Below are positions 32,143 to 39,950 of a stretch of 64,000 nt of DNA, piece by piece. Source of the stretch: Kitasatospora sp. NBC_00374. GTDB taxonomy: Bacteria > Actinomycetota > Actinomycetes > Streptomycetales > Streptomycetaceae. The DNA lies in NCBI RefSeq assembly GCF_041434935.1, contig NZ_CP107964.1, positions 4,628,501 through 4,692,500 on the forward strand. Reading direction: 5' to 3'. Each line of letters begins with the position of its first letter. The stretch's first letter is position 1. Position numbers and translations under genes: made by a program. The notes below the pieces were generated by a model. That model did not search any database. It saw nothing but the letters and a program-made list of their open reading frames with translations, and was not told where the DNA came from.

Positions 32143-32476
32143 CGAGTACCTCCTCGAGGAGTGTGGTGGGCAGGCGGTCGGCCTGCTGGGCGGGCGGGCG
32201 GACCCGGACGGCGCCGAGGTCCCAGAGGTCGTCGACGAGCACCCGGACGACGCTGACCGGCAGTCGCAGGTGGGCGGCGATCTCGGCGACCGACAGCAGG
32301 TCGTGGCAGAGCGTCAGGATCCGCTGGTGCTCCCGGTTGAGGCGGTCGCCGGCCAGCAGGTCCGGGTCGAGTCCGGCCGCCGGCAGGGCGTGGACCAGAC
32401 TCTCGATGGCGAGGGCCGGCCGGTTGGTCCGGCTGCGCCCGCCGGTGATCACATAGGGCCGGACCGGGCCGCTCAC
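32120..32476 (-). CDS. cvnC: Conservon protein CvnC (DUF742)
   Basis: A 118-residue DUF742 protein. RPYVITGGRSRTNRPALAIE is the family N terminus, and VAEIAAHLRLPVSVVRVLVD forms a winged-helix-like core with the ending TLLEEVLVGLRQLR. DUF742 proteins are constant parts of conservons and interact with the other Cvn proteins. The GTG at 32476 overlaps the cvnB stop (GTGA), and the 3' end overlaps cvnD by 23 bp. No membrane segment is present. Confidence 0.93.
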   Translation of the reverse strand: MSGPVRPYVITGGRSRTNRPALAIESLVHALPAAGLDPDLLAGDRLNREHQRILTLCHDLLSVAEIAAHLRLPVSVVRVLVDDLWDLGAVRVRPPAQQADRLPTTLLEEVLVGLRQLR

Positions 32477-32886
32477 CGGACGTCCCCGGCCGCCTGCTCG
32501 ACCCGGGGCGGACTGGTCAGGTGGGTGCCGATCCGCTCCACCAGGACCTGCATCTGGTACGCGACCAGCCCGGCGTCCACCGCCTCGCCGGTTACCACGG
32601 CCAGGTGCGCCCCGGCCCCGGCCGCGACCACGAACAGGTAGCCGCCGCCGTACTCGACGACGATCTGCCGGGTGCTGCTGCCGTGGCCGCCGAAGCCCTG
32701 GGCCACTCCCCGGGCCAGCGACTGGAGTCCGGAGCAGGCGGCGGCGAGGCGTTCGGCGTCGTCGCGGCCGATCTTCTCGCTGCGGCCGATCTCCAGGCCG
32801 TCGTTGGACACCACGACGGCGTGCCGGACATCGGGTACGCCGACGATGTCCGAGAGCAGCCAGCCGAGGTCAGGATTGGTGGTCAT
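32473..32886 (-). CDS. cvnB: Conservon roadblock/LC7 protein CvnB
   Basis: A 137-residue roadblock/LC7-domain protein starting MTTNPDLGWLLSDIVGVPD. VRHAVVVSNDGLEIGRSEKI and GGGYLFVVAAGAGAHLAVV are the two strands-and-loop segments of the fold; roadblock proteins act as GTPase regulators, here presumably for CvnD. The ATG at 32886 lies 17 bp inside the 3' end of cvnA. An upstream in-frame start adds 26 Pro-rich residues and is unlikely. Confidence 0.93.
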   Translation of the reverse strand: MTTNPDLGWLLSDIVGVPDVRHAVVVSNDGLEIGRSEKIGRDDAERLAAACSGLQSLARGVAQGFGGHGSSTRQIVVEYGGGYLFVVAAGAGAHLAVVTGEAVDAGLVAYQMQVLVERIGTHLTSPPRVEQAAGDVR

Positions 32887-34201
32887 GGAAATCTCCGGAG
32901 CGCTGGGGAAGTCGGGGGGACTCGGGGGTTGGCTCCGCCGGTCCGGGGGACGGGTGGGGAGCATCGGACGGCCGGTCCTGTCGGGCGGCCGTCCGGCCGC
33001 TCGCGGTGCCGGCCTGGAACAGGGCCATGAAGGTCTTGGCCTCCTCGGGGCAGCGTGCGGGCGCGGGGGCGTCCGCGGGCTGCTCCGGGCGGGGCGCGGG
33101 CTCGCCGCCCCGGCGGTTGGCCCGGCGCGGGAGTGCGCCGGACGGCGGCTGGACCGCGGCCCGGGGCTGGGCGGGGACCCTGGTCGGGTCCGCGGCGGGG
33201 AGTGCCGCGGGCGCCGCGACCGCCGCCGGGAGGGTCGGCGGCGCGGACGGCAGGGCGGTCGGCGGCGTGCTCTGCGGTCCGGCCGGCAGCGCCGTGGGGA
33301 GGGCGGCCGGCAGCGGCTCGGTGAGCAGCGCGTTCGGCAGCAGGACGACCACCCGCACGCCGCCGTACGGCGAGGGCGCGGAGCTGAGCGTGACCCGGAA
33401 GCCGTACTGGTCGGCCAGCCGGCCGACTGCGGCCAGCCCCAGCTGCGGTACCTCGCCGAGGCGGGAGACCTCCAGGGTGCCGCCGCCGGCGAGGGCGGCG
33501 GCGGCCTTCTCGACGGCCTGCTCGGGCATGCCCACGCCGCAGTCGTCGATCTCGACGACCGCGCCGTTGTGGACGGGCATCAGCGTGACGAACACCTGGG
33601 TGGAGGGCGGCGAGTAGCGGGTCGCGTTGTCCAGCAGCTCGGCCACGGCGTGGATCAGCGCCTCGGCGGCGGCGCCGACCACGGCGGTCTCGATCCGGCT
33701 GCGGACCACCACCCGCTGGAACGGCAGGATGCGGGACTGCGCACCGCGCACCACGTCCTCCAGCGCCACCGGCTCGGGCCAGTGCCGGCCGGCCCGGGCG
33801 CCGCAGAGCACGGCCAGCGTCTGGGCCAGCCTGGCCTGTTGGGCCGCCGCGTGGTCCGCCTTCAGCAGGCCGTCGAGCAGGGCCGGGTCGTCGTGGGTGC
33901 GTTCCATCTCGTCCAGCCCGGCCTGCTGGTCGTGGGCCATCACCAGGATGCGCCGGGCGACGCTCAGGAAGGCCCGCCGGGTCGCCGAGTTGAGGTCCTG
34001 CTCCTGCTGGACGGCGGCGATCTCGGCGGTGCGGTGGTCCAGCTCCCGTTCCAGGGCGGCCCGCAGGCGGTCGAGTTCGCTTTCGTGCGCGGCCAGTCGG
34101 CCACGCAGGGTCACGGTGACGGCTCGGTACCTCGCGGCTGCCACCAACGCGAGGACGGCGAGGACGCCGGCTGCTGCTCCGCACCACTGAGTCATCGTCA
34201 C
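32870..34201 (-). CDS. cvnA: Conservon sensor kinase-like protein CvnA
   Basis: A 443-residue membrane protein. One N-terminal helix (GAAAGVLAVLALVAAARYRA) is followed by a long coiled coil with ELDRLRAALERELDHRTAEI, a region lacking an obvious phospho-acceptor His box, and a GHKL ATPase domain with AELLDNATRYSPP (N box) and EIDDCGVGMP (G1). A Pro/Ala-rich linker of about 100 residues ends in AKTFMALFQAGTASGR, a segment recurrent in CvnA proteins. It is the first gene of the cvnABCD-P450 operon. GTG at 34201; an ATG at 34195 is equally possible. The signal sensed is unknown. Confidence 0.92.
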   Translation of the reverse strand: MTMTQWCGAAAGVLAVLALVAAARYRAVTVTLRGRLAAHESELDRLRAALERELDHRTAEIAAVQQEQDLNSATRRAFLSVARRILVMAHDQQAGLDEMERTHDDPALLDGLLKADHAAAQQARLAQTLAVLCGARAGRHWPEPVALEDVVRGAQSRILPFQRVVVRSRIETAVVGAAAEALIHAVAELLDNATRYSPPSTQVFVTLMPVHNGAVVEIDDCGVGMPEQAVEKAAAALAGGGTLEVSRLGEVPQLGLAAVGRLADQYGFRVTLSSAPSPYGGVRVVVLLPNALLTEPLPAALPTALPAGPQSTPPTALPSAPPTLPAAVAAPAALPAADPTRVPAQPRAAVQPPSGALPRRANRRGGEPAPRPEQPADAPAPARCPEEAKTFMALFQAGTASGRTAARQDRPSDAPHPSPGPAEPTPESPRLPQRSGDFHDHQS

Positions 34202-34431
34202 GCGGCGAATTGTAGGGCGATGATCCTACGTTCGTGTGAACCGATCGATCGTCAATTGAACCTAATCAGTCAAGCTCTCACAGTCGGCACCATCATCGAA
34301 CTACCTGACGTGAACACATCGGTGCTGGTCACCGAAGCGGCCGCAGCGCCGGATCCGCCGCCACTCCGATGGCCGCCGCGGGGGCGTTCGGCCGAGCGTC
34401 GAACAGATCGTCCGGATCGTGCCGGGGCCGA

Positions 34432-36657
34432 CTACCGGCGGGTAGCCGCGTCCGTGGAGATTCGGTGCAGGAGCAGCAGCGCGACGTCGTCCGGGCGGGA
34501 GTTGCGCTGGGTGACGTTCAGCGTGAGCGCCTCGGCTAGCCCCTCCAGGCTGTCCTGGGCGCCGTCGGCGCCCACACCGGCACTCTGCCGGGCCCACAGC
34601 TCCAGCCCGCCGACCATCCGCCGCACCGAGTCGTCGTAGTCCTCGCCGCGGTCCTCGACCAGACCGTCGGTGTACGTCAGCAGCGTCTCGCCGACCGCCA
34701 GGCCGTGCACGGTCAGCTGGTACGTCCAGCCGGGGGCGACGCCGAGCGGCGGCCCGCCGGGCAGCTCCAGCTCGGACGCCGAGCCGCCGGAGATCCGGAT
34801 CGGCGGCGGGTGGCCGGCCCGGGCGCCGCGCAGCGTCCCGGTGGCCGGGTCCAGGGTGAGGTAGAGGCAGGTGGCGAACAGGTCGGTGTCCAGCTCGGCG
34901 AGCAGCCGGCTGGTCCTGGCCAGCGTCGCGGCCGGGTCGTGCCCGTCGGTGGCGTACGCCCGCAGGCCGCTGCGCAGCTGTCCCATCACGGCGCTGGCCT
35001 CGGCGTTGTGGCCCTGGACGTCGCCGATCACCAGGCCGACCGCGCCGTCCGGTAGACGCAGCAGGTCGTACCAGTCGCCGCCGATCTGCATGCCCTCGGT
35101 GCCGGGCAGGTAGCGGGCCGTCGAGACGATGCCGGCCAGCCGCGGCAGGCTGCGCGGCAGCATGGCCCGCTGCAGCTCGGTGGCGCGGTGGTGGTGGATG
35201 TCGTAGAGCCTGGCCCGTTCCAGGGACTGCGCGAGGATGCCGGCGAAGGCCGAGTACATGGTGCGGTCCTCGCGGCTGAAGATCCGCGCGGTGTCGAAGG
35301 TGATCAGGCAGGATCCCACCTGCCGCCCGGAGGCGACCAGGGGCAGCACCGCCCAGGCCGAGGGGGTGAGCCGGCCGCCGCCCGGTCCGGGCCCGTCCTC
35401 CTCGCTGAACAGCGGGACGGCCCGGGCCAGCGACTGCTGCATCACGCCGGCCGAGAGCTCGTGCAGCCGGTTCAGCTCGCTGCGGTAGGGCCCGCCGTAG
35501 ACGGCCGGGGAGACCGGCAGCAGCCGGCCCTCGTCGACCAGGTCCAGCACCACGCTGGCCGCGCCGAGGGCCGGCCGGGCTATGTCGGTCAGGGTGGTGG
35601 TGACGTCCCGGACGGTGACGGCCCGGGAGAGCGCCCGGGTCAGCGAGAGCAGCAGCAGCGAGCGGGTCCCGGCCCTGGAGGCGTCCGCCGACGGTTCGAC
35701 GCCCTCCTCCGGGCCGGAGCGCTCCGGGTACGCGGGCCGGTCGCGGGCGGTCAGCAGGCCGGCGATCCGGACCGGGCGGCCGTGCAGGTCGCGCATCACC
35801 TCGCCCGACTCGTCCACCCGGATGATGGTGCCGTCGGCGTGCACGACGCGGTAGTCGAGCCGGTACGGCCCGCCCGCCGCGAGCGCGTCGGCCATGCCGG
35901 CCTGCAGGTCGGGGAGGTCCTCGGGGTGCACCACCCGGCTGAGGTCGGGCGCGGGGGCGGTGTCGCCCTCCGGCGGCGGGGGCAGGCCGACGACCTGGTA
36001 GGCGCGGCTGTCCCAGGTGGTCTCGCCGGTGACCAGGTCGCGTTCGAAGGCGCCCGCCCCGGCGGCCCGGACGGCCAGCGAGAGCAGCGGCCGGTCGCCC
36101 TGGTACGAGGCGGTGCGGATGCCCTCGGGCACCGGGCTCGCGGCCTGGACGTGGTCGATCAGGTGGGAGAGCCGGTGGGCGCAGGCCTCGGCGATGGTCT
36201 CCAGGGTCTCCACGTCGCGCTGCGGGACGGTGCCGCGGTGGGCCAGCGCCACCGCGAGCGCGCCGATCGGGACGCCGTCCACGACCAGCGGCATGACGGC
36301 GAGGGCGACCAGCCCGGTGCCGCGGCCGTGGTTGGTGCCGGGCTGGTCGCCGCGGGTCCGGTCGGGGCTGAGCAGGACGGTCTCGCGCCGGCGCAGGGCG
36401 AGGGCCGCGGGCAGGTCGCTCGTCGGGTCGACCAGGTTGTAGCGCTCGTGGGCCCAGTCCGGCAGGCCGTGCGAGGCGGCCAGCCGGAGCATGCCGTCGG
36501 AGTCCAGCAGGTAGAGGGCGGAGCCCTCGCCGGTGATCCAGCCGGGCCCTTCGGTGAGCACCGTGGCGAGCAGTTCGGCGGCGCCGGTGCAGCGCAGCAG
36601 CAGCCGGACGCAGCGCAGCTCGGTCCTGGTGGCGGGGCGCGACGAGGTCAGGTCCAT
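34432..36657 (-). CDS. GAF-PAS-GAF-PP2C (SpoIIE-type) protein phosphatase
   Basis: A 741-residue multidomain phosphatase: GAF-like about 15-170, PAS about 205-330 (TTWDSRAYQVVG, VVHADGTIIRVDESGEV), a second GAF about 345-480 and a PP2C/SpoIIE catalytic domain about 510-735. Catalytic metal-binding segments are QIGGDWYDLLRLPDG, VIGDVQGHNAEASAVMGQLR and LTYTDGLVEDRGED. Such proteins dephosphorylate anti-sigma-factor antagonists in partner-switching systems. No anti-sigma or antagonist gene lies nearby, so the target is unknown. It sits upstream of the conservon on the same strand with about 230 bp between, which hold only AT-richer promoter-like sequence. Confidence 0.9.
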   Translation of the reverse strand: MDLTSSRPATRTELRCVRLLLRCTGAAELLATVLTEGPGWITGEGSALYLLDSDGMLRLAASHGLPDWAHERYNLVDPTSDLPAALALRRRETVLLSPDRTRGDQPGTNHGRGTGLVALAVMPLVVDGVPIGALAVALAHRGTVPQRDVETLETIAEACAHRLSHLIDHVQAASPVPEGIRTASYQGDRPLLSLAVRAAGAGAFERDLVTGETTWDSRAYQVVGLPPPPEGDTAPAPDLSRVVHPEDLPDLQAGMADALAAGGPYRLDYRVVHADGTIIRVDESGEVMRDLHGRPVRIAGLLTARDRPAYPERSGPEEGVEPSADASRAGTRSLLLLSLTRALSRAVTVRDVTTTLTDIARPALGAASVVLDLVDEGRLLPVSPAVYGGPYRSELNRLHELSAGVMQQSLARAVPLFSEEDGPGPGGGRLTPSAWAVLPLVASGRQVGSCLITFDTARIFSREDRTMYSAFAGILAQSLERARLYDIHHHRATELQRAMLPRSLPRLAGIVSTARYLPGTEGMQIGGDWYDLLRLPDGAVGLVIGDVQGHNAEASAVMGQLRSGLRAYATDGHDPAATLARTSRLLAELDTDLFATCLYLTLDPATGTLRGARAGHPPPIRISGGSASELELPGGPPLGVAPGWTYQLTVHGLAVGETLLTYTDGLVEDRGEDYDDSVRRMVGGLELWARQSAGVGADGAQDSLEGLAEALTLNVTQRNSRPDDVALLLLHRISTDAATRR

Positions 36658-36795
36658 GAGGCTCGACCGGTCCCTTCCGCTCAGTCCGCCGGATGTCCGA
36701 TGTGAACATCTTATGGACGTCCTGTACGCCCGGCCGGTTGCAGGGCGGTGGCGGTGCGAGGGCGGTGCGTGTGCGGGGAGCTCCGGGGAGTGCGG

Positions 36796-37002
36796 CTACT
36801 GGCCGTCGGACTCGCCGTACGGCTCCTGGGCGACCGCCGGGACGGGCCGCATCGAGCGCAGGCCGCGGACCACGGCGTAGGCACGGGACAGGTGGCCCCG
36901 CGGGGACGCGGCCGCCGGGCGGCCCTCGCCGTGGCCGGCTCCGGCGCGCTGGGCGGGCACGAGGCCGACGGCGCTCCGGCCGGGCTGCACGGTCCTGGTC
37001 AT
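36796..37002 (-). CDS. Possible small basic hypothetical protein
   Basis: A 68-residue frame from an ATG at 37002, MTRTVQPGRSAVGLVPAQRA, with CGGAGGAC about 10 bp upstream. The product is Arg/Gly/Ala-rich with no signal peptide or recognised domain, and ends AQEPYGESDGQ. Spacing and the lack of another candidate in this 550-bp stretch are the only support. It could be spurious. Confidence 0.3.
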   Translation of the reverse strand: MTRTVQPGRSAVGLVPAQRAGAGHGEGRPAAASPRGHLSRAYAVVRGLRSMRPVPAVAQEPYGESDGQ

Positions 37003-37169
37003 CTGTCCACGTCCTCCGGGATGCCGGTGCGGCACCGCCGGTCTGACGGGGCGTGGCCGGCCGGGCCGCCGAACGACGGAACGTTCGGGTACCCGCCAGT
37101 GTCACCCGTGGACGGTGACGGAACGGTCTCGAATCCCACCCGAACCGGTACCGGCCCGGGACGGCAAGC

Positions 37170-37195
37170 GGGCCACCCGGAAGCCCGGGTGGCCC
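37170..37195 (-). terminator. Terminator after the 71-residue secreted protein gene
   Basis: GGGCCACCCGG and CCGGGTGGCCC form a perfect 11-bp stem with an AAGC loop, 20 bp beyond the stop of the leftward gene. No T run. Confidence 0.65.
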
Positions 37196-37214
37196 ACGAG
37201 GATCGGGAGGCGGC

Positions 37215-37430
37215 TCAGACGGGGAACCCCGGCAGGGCGTTCAGCCCGTCCACGTCGGGGCTGCCCTCGGCGACGGTGCCGACGAGGTCCACGGGGAGGT
37301 CGGGGGCGGTGATGGCATCGGGCGTCAGGCCCTGCCCGACGGCCGGGGCCGCGTGCGCGCTGGGGGCGGTCAGGGAGGCCACCACACCCACGGCGAGGGA
37401 GGCGACGGCGAGCATGCTTCGCTTCTTCAT
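37215..37430 (-). CDS. Small secreted protein
   Basis: A 71-residue precursor: MKKRSMLAVASLAVGVVASL is a clear signal peptide with cleavage near SAHAAP, leaving about 43 acidic, Pro/Asp-rich residues (DLPVDLVGTVAEGSPDVDG). No cysteine and no anchor. The translation start region (GGGCAGGCCATGAAG) resembles that of the secreted protein gene at 28.7-28.9 kb, including a shared CCTGCCCAACG block upstream on the plus strand. It is followed by a strong hairpin. The function is unknown; surface or morphogenetic roles are only possible. Confidence 0.7.
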   Translation of the reverse strand: MKKRSMLAVASLAVGVVASLTAPSAHAAPAVGQGLTPDAITAPDLPVDLVGTVAEGSPDVDGLNALPGFPV

Positions 37431-37475
37431 GGCCTGCCCAACGCCGCCCGGGGCCCGGAGGACACGGGTGGACCC

Positions 37476-38051
37476 TCAGACCCGCCCGGGCCAGTTGCGC
37501 AGCCCCTCGGTCAGCACCCCGGTCACGCGCTGCCGGGTCACCGCCAGGTCCTCGGGAACCTGGAACCCGCCGCCGGTGGTCAGCGAGGCGAAGCCGTGCG
37601 CCACCGCCCGTACGGTCCGGGTCGCGTGCACCGCCTCCGCGCCCTCCAGGCCGTAGCCGCGCAGCACCGCCGTGATCACATCGACCAGCCGGGCGCCCGC
37701 CGCGGCCAGGTCGGGGTCCGCGCCGTCCGGCGCCTGCGGCAGCGCCGCGTACCGCTCGGGGTGCCGCACGGCGTACTCGACGTAGGCCGCCACCAGCGCC
37801 TCGACGGCCTCGTCGGTGCTGCGCCCGAGCACTGCGGCGGTCAGCCGGTCGGCCAGCTCCTCGGTGACCCGGACGGCTATCAGGCGGCGCAGCTCGGCCA
37901 GGCCGCCGGGGACGTGCTTGTAGAGGGAGGGGGTGGCGACCTTGGCGCGGGCGGCGACGGCGGCGAGGGTGAGGGCCTCGCCGCCCTGGTCGTCCAGCAG
38001 GGCCAGGGCGTGGTCCACGACGGCGGCGGGGGTGAGTCCGACCCGGGGCAT
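37476..38051 (-). CDS. TetR-family repressor
   Basis: A 191-residue TetR protein. The HTH (about 8-55) reads PAAVVDHALALLDDQGGEAL and VAARAKVATPSLYKHVPGGL, and the C-terminal domain belongs to the TetR_C_33/WHG type (YAALPQAPDGADPDLAAAGA). Its start overlaps the stop of the hydrolase gene by one base (TGATG), so hydrolase and repressor are translated from one mRNA. A perfect 21-bp palindrome lies upstream of the operon between the hydrolase and tautomerase genes and is the likely operator. The ligand is probably a substrate or product of the hydrolase. Confidence 0.9.
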   Translation of the reverse strand: MPRVGLTPAAVVDHALALLDDQGGEALTLAAVAARAKVATPSLYKHVPGGLAELRRLIAVRVTEELADRLTAAVLGRSTDEAVEALVAAYVEYAVRHPERYAALPQAPDGADPDLAAAGARLVDVITAVLRGYGLEGAEAVHATRTVRAVAHGFASLTTGGGFQVPEDLAVTRQRVTGVLTEGLRNWPGRV

Positions 38052-38866
38052 CAGGCGACCTCGTCCAGGAAGGGGAGCAGGGCATCGGCGGTGGCCTGCG
38101 GGAATCCCGCCATCGGGTAGTGGCCGCCGCCGTCGATCATCACCTTACGGGCCTTCAGCGCGGCCGCCTGGCGGTCCGCCACCACCTCCGGCTTCGGGAA
38201 GTCGGGGTCCTTGCCGCCCATGATCACCAGGGCCGGGCAGCGCACCGCGGAGGACCAGCCGACCGGCGCGGAGTCGCCGGCGACGTACCCGCGGACGGCC
38301 GCCCTGCGCCCGGGCTCGCGCAGCATCGCGACCAGCCCGGCGCGGTACTGGTCGAAGTCGGCGGGCCGGGCGGTGGGGAAGTAGAGCCGCTGCGCCGCGC
38401 CCCACAGGGCCGGGAACCGCACCACGGCCGCGCCGAGGGTCTTGACCAGGGCCTTCTGGAAGGCGTTCGGCGGGAGGTTCTCGATGAAGGCGTCGATCAG
38501 CGCGATGCCGGCCACCCGCTCCGGCCGGTCGCCGGCCAGCCTGACCACCGTGGCCCCGGTGTAGGAGTTGCCGACCAGCACGGCCCGCTCGATGCCCAGG
38601 TGGTCGAGCAGGGCGAGCACGTCCTCGGCGATCGCGGCCGGGGAGTGGTCGGTGAAGCCGGTCGAGGACTCTCCCAGGCCGCGCAGGTCCATGGTGATCA
38701 CCCGGTGGCCGGCGGCGGTCAGCAGCGGGACCAGCTGGCGGTAGGCGGTGCGCTTGTCGAGCATGCCGGGGAGCAGGACGACGGGGAGGCCGGCGCCGGT
38801 GGCCGAGTCGTCGAAGGCGATCCGGCCGCCGGGGACGTCGACGTACCGGGTGCTGGTGCTGGTCAT
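38051..38866 (-). CDS. Alpha/beta-fold hydrolase
   Basis: A 271-residue alpha/beta hydrolase. VVLLPGMLDKRTAYRQLVPL gives the oxyanion region, VLVGNSYTGATVV holds the nucleophilic Ser in GNSYTG, MGGKDPDFPKPE carries the acid Asp, and DGGGHYPMAG contributes the catalytic His. No signal peptide. The family hydrolyses esters, epoxides or haloalkanes; the exact substrate is unknown. It is first in a two-gene operon with the TetR repressor, and divergent from the tautomerase gene. Confidence 0.9.
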   Translation of the reverse strand: MTSTSTRYVDVPGGRIAFDDSATGAGLPVVLLPGMLDKRTAYRQLVPLLTAAGHRVITMDLRGLGESSTGFTDHSPAAIAEDVLALLDHLGIERAVLVGNSYTGATVVRLAGDRPERVAGIALIDAFIENLPPNAFQKALVKTLGAAVVRFPALWGAAQRLYFPTARPADFDQYRAGLVAMLREPGRRAAVRGYVAGDSAPVGWSSAVRCPALVIMGGKDPDFPKPEVVADRQAAALKARKVMIDGGGHYPMAGFPQATADALLPFLDEVA

Positions 38867-38928
38867 TGCTGCCTCCTGAGCTCCTCGACGGGCGCTCGAC
38901 CGGTTCGGCGAACCCCTGTAGCTCCAAA

Positions 38929-38949
38929 GCTAAGGCTAATAGCCTTAGC
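38929..38949. promoter_or_regulatory. Perfect palindromic operator for the TetR repressor
   Basis: Arms GCTAAGGCTA and TAGCCTTAGC surround a single A, a perfect 21-bp inverted repeat. It lies 62 bp upstream of the hydrolase ATG and 79 bp upstream of the tautomerase GTG, where it could control both directions. TetR proteins bind such dyads; binding here is inferred. Confidence 0.7.
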
Positions 38950-39028
38950 CGTCAAGGGGTGGCCGCTGCCCTGGGGTAGCGTGCGGCTGATCGCAGTGCC
39001 CGTGCCCGTTCGAGCGCCAGGAGGCGTC

Positions 39029-39238
39029 GTGCCCTTCATCAACGTCAAGCAGCTGTCCGGACGGAGCGACGAGCAGAACGCCGAGATCGTCCGGGCCCTG
39101 ACCGAGGCCTACGCCACGGTCACCGGCGTGGACCCGGAGAAGATCTGGGTCGCGGTCGAGGAGGTCCCGGCCACCCACTGGTCGGCCGGCGGCGAGACCT
39201 TCGCCGCACGGAAGGCGAAGGCCGCCGAGGTCGGCTGA
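39029..39238 (+). CDS. 4-oxalocrotonate tautomerase family protein
   Basis: A 69-residue tautomerase. The GTG at 39029 (after CAGGAGG) makes Pro the second residue, so removal of Met exposes the catalytic Pro1: (M)PFINVKQLSGRSDEQNAEI. KIWVAVEEVPATHWSAGG holds the usual C-terminal active-site region. 4-OT family enzymes act as hexamers on enol/keto substrates. Starting from an upstream in-frame codon would bury Pro1 and is rejected. It is divergent from the hydrolase/TetR operon and shares the palindromic operator region. Confidence 0.9.
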   Translation: MPFINVKQLSGRSDEQNAEIVRALTEAYATVTGVDPEKIWVAVEEVPATHWSAGGETFAARKAKAAEVG

Positions 39239-39239
39239 G

Positions 39240-39257
39240 CCGCGCTGCGGAGCGCGG
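39240..39257. terminator. Hairpin between convergent tautomerase and YiaAB-like genes
   Basis: CCGCGCT and AGCGCGG form a perfect 7-bp stem around GCGG, starting 2 bp after the tautomerase stop and ending 13 bp before the YiaAB-like stop. It could act in both directions. Confidence 0.45.
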
Positions 39258-39269
39258 CCGGGGCGGGAG

Positions 39270-39560
39270 TCAGGCCCCCTCGATCCGGAACGGGTCGTGT
39301 TCGGCCAGCAGCTTGTCCAGCCGGGCCTGGTCCACCCGGGTGGTCAGCTCGTCGGCCTCCTGCCGGTCGCGGATCACCTTGGCCAGGGTGAACGCCGAGG
39401 TGATCTCGTACAGCAGGCCGACGGCCAGGAAACCCCGCATCCAGGAGTCCACCGGGAGATAGGCGATCCCGGCGGCGAGGGCGGCGGTGGCGAGGGCGAA
39501 GGAGATGACGGCCTGGACGAAGTACGCGGCCGTGGTCCTGGACTGCATCTTTGTGCTCAT
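39270..39560 (-). CDS. YiaA/YiaB-type two-helix membrane protein
   Basis: A 96-residue membrane protein. MSTKMQSRTTAAYFVQAVIS starts the first helix (FALATAALAAGIAYLP); GFLAVGLLYEITSAFTLAKV is the second, followed by a charged cytoplasmic tail with RDRQEADELTTRVDQARLDK. The pattern matches YiaAB two-helix domain proteins of unknown function. The ATG at 39560 is preferred; the longer in-frame start has a non-hydrophobic Pro/Gly leader and no ribosome site. Confidence 0.8.
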   Translation of the reverse strand: MSTKMQSRTTAAYFVQAVISFALATAALAAGIAYLPVDSWMRGFLAVGLLYEITSAFTLAKVIRDRQEADELTTRVDQARLDKLLAEHDPFRIEGA

Positions 39561-39785
39561 GTCGAAAGGGTCTCCAAGTCCCTTTCCCGGCACATGAGTA
39601 CGGATACTCAACCGGTCGGTAGCAGTCCGTCACGGGCGTCGGCCCGAAAGCGGGCGAACCGCCCCCGGGCGCCCGGCCGGGTCGCATTCTCTCCGCCGAG
39701 GCGCTTGGAATCATGGGGCGCATAGGATTAACTTTCGATAACGCAGCGCGGTACGAAACGCCGTACCCAGACGGCACCGTGCGCC

Positions 39786-39930
39786 ATCGCTCAATCCGCG
39801 GGCACGCCTTCACCGGCGGGCCCGGGGAGCCGGGGAACCACGTTCCTTGGGGTGAATCGGCCAGGCCCAGGCCAGGCCGTAGGAGACCTTCCTGCTCCGA
39901 ACCCGTCAGCTAACCCGGTCGGCGAGAGGG
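39786..39930 (+). ncRNA. Cyclic di-AMP (ydaO/yuaA-type) riboswitch
   Basis: The leader before the M23 peptidase gene carries conserved ydaO-type blocks in order: GGGGAGCCGGGGAACCAC, TTGGGGTGAATCGG, GTAGGAGACCTTCCTGCTCC and CCGAACCCGTCAGCTAAC, then the ribosome-binding site. Streptomyces uses this c-di-AMP riboswitch before cell-wall hydrolase and resuscitation-factor genes, where ligand lowers expression. The ends are approximate. Recognition is from memory of the consensus and was not scored with a covariance model. Confidence 0.85.
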
Positions 39931-39950
39931 AAGGAAAGGAGCACGCCTCC

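Noticed and set aside
34202..34431. A firm promoter for the conservon operon
   Set aside because: TTGACG and TAGGAT are present on the minus strand but 21 bp apart, too long for confidence; no better pair was found.
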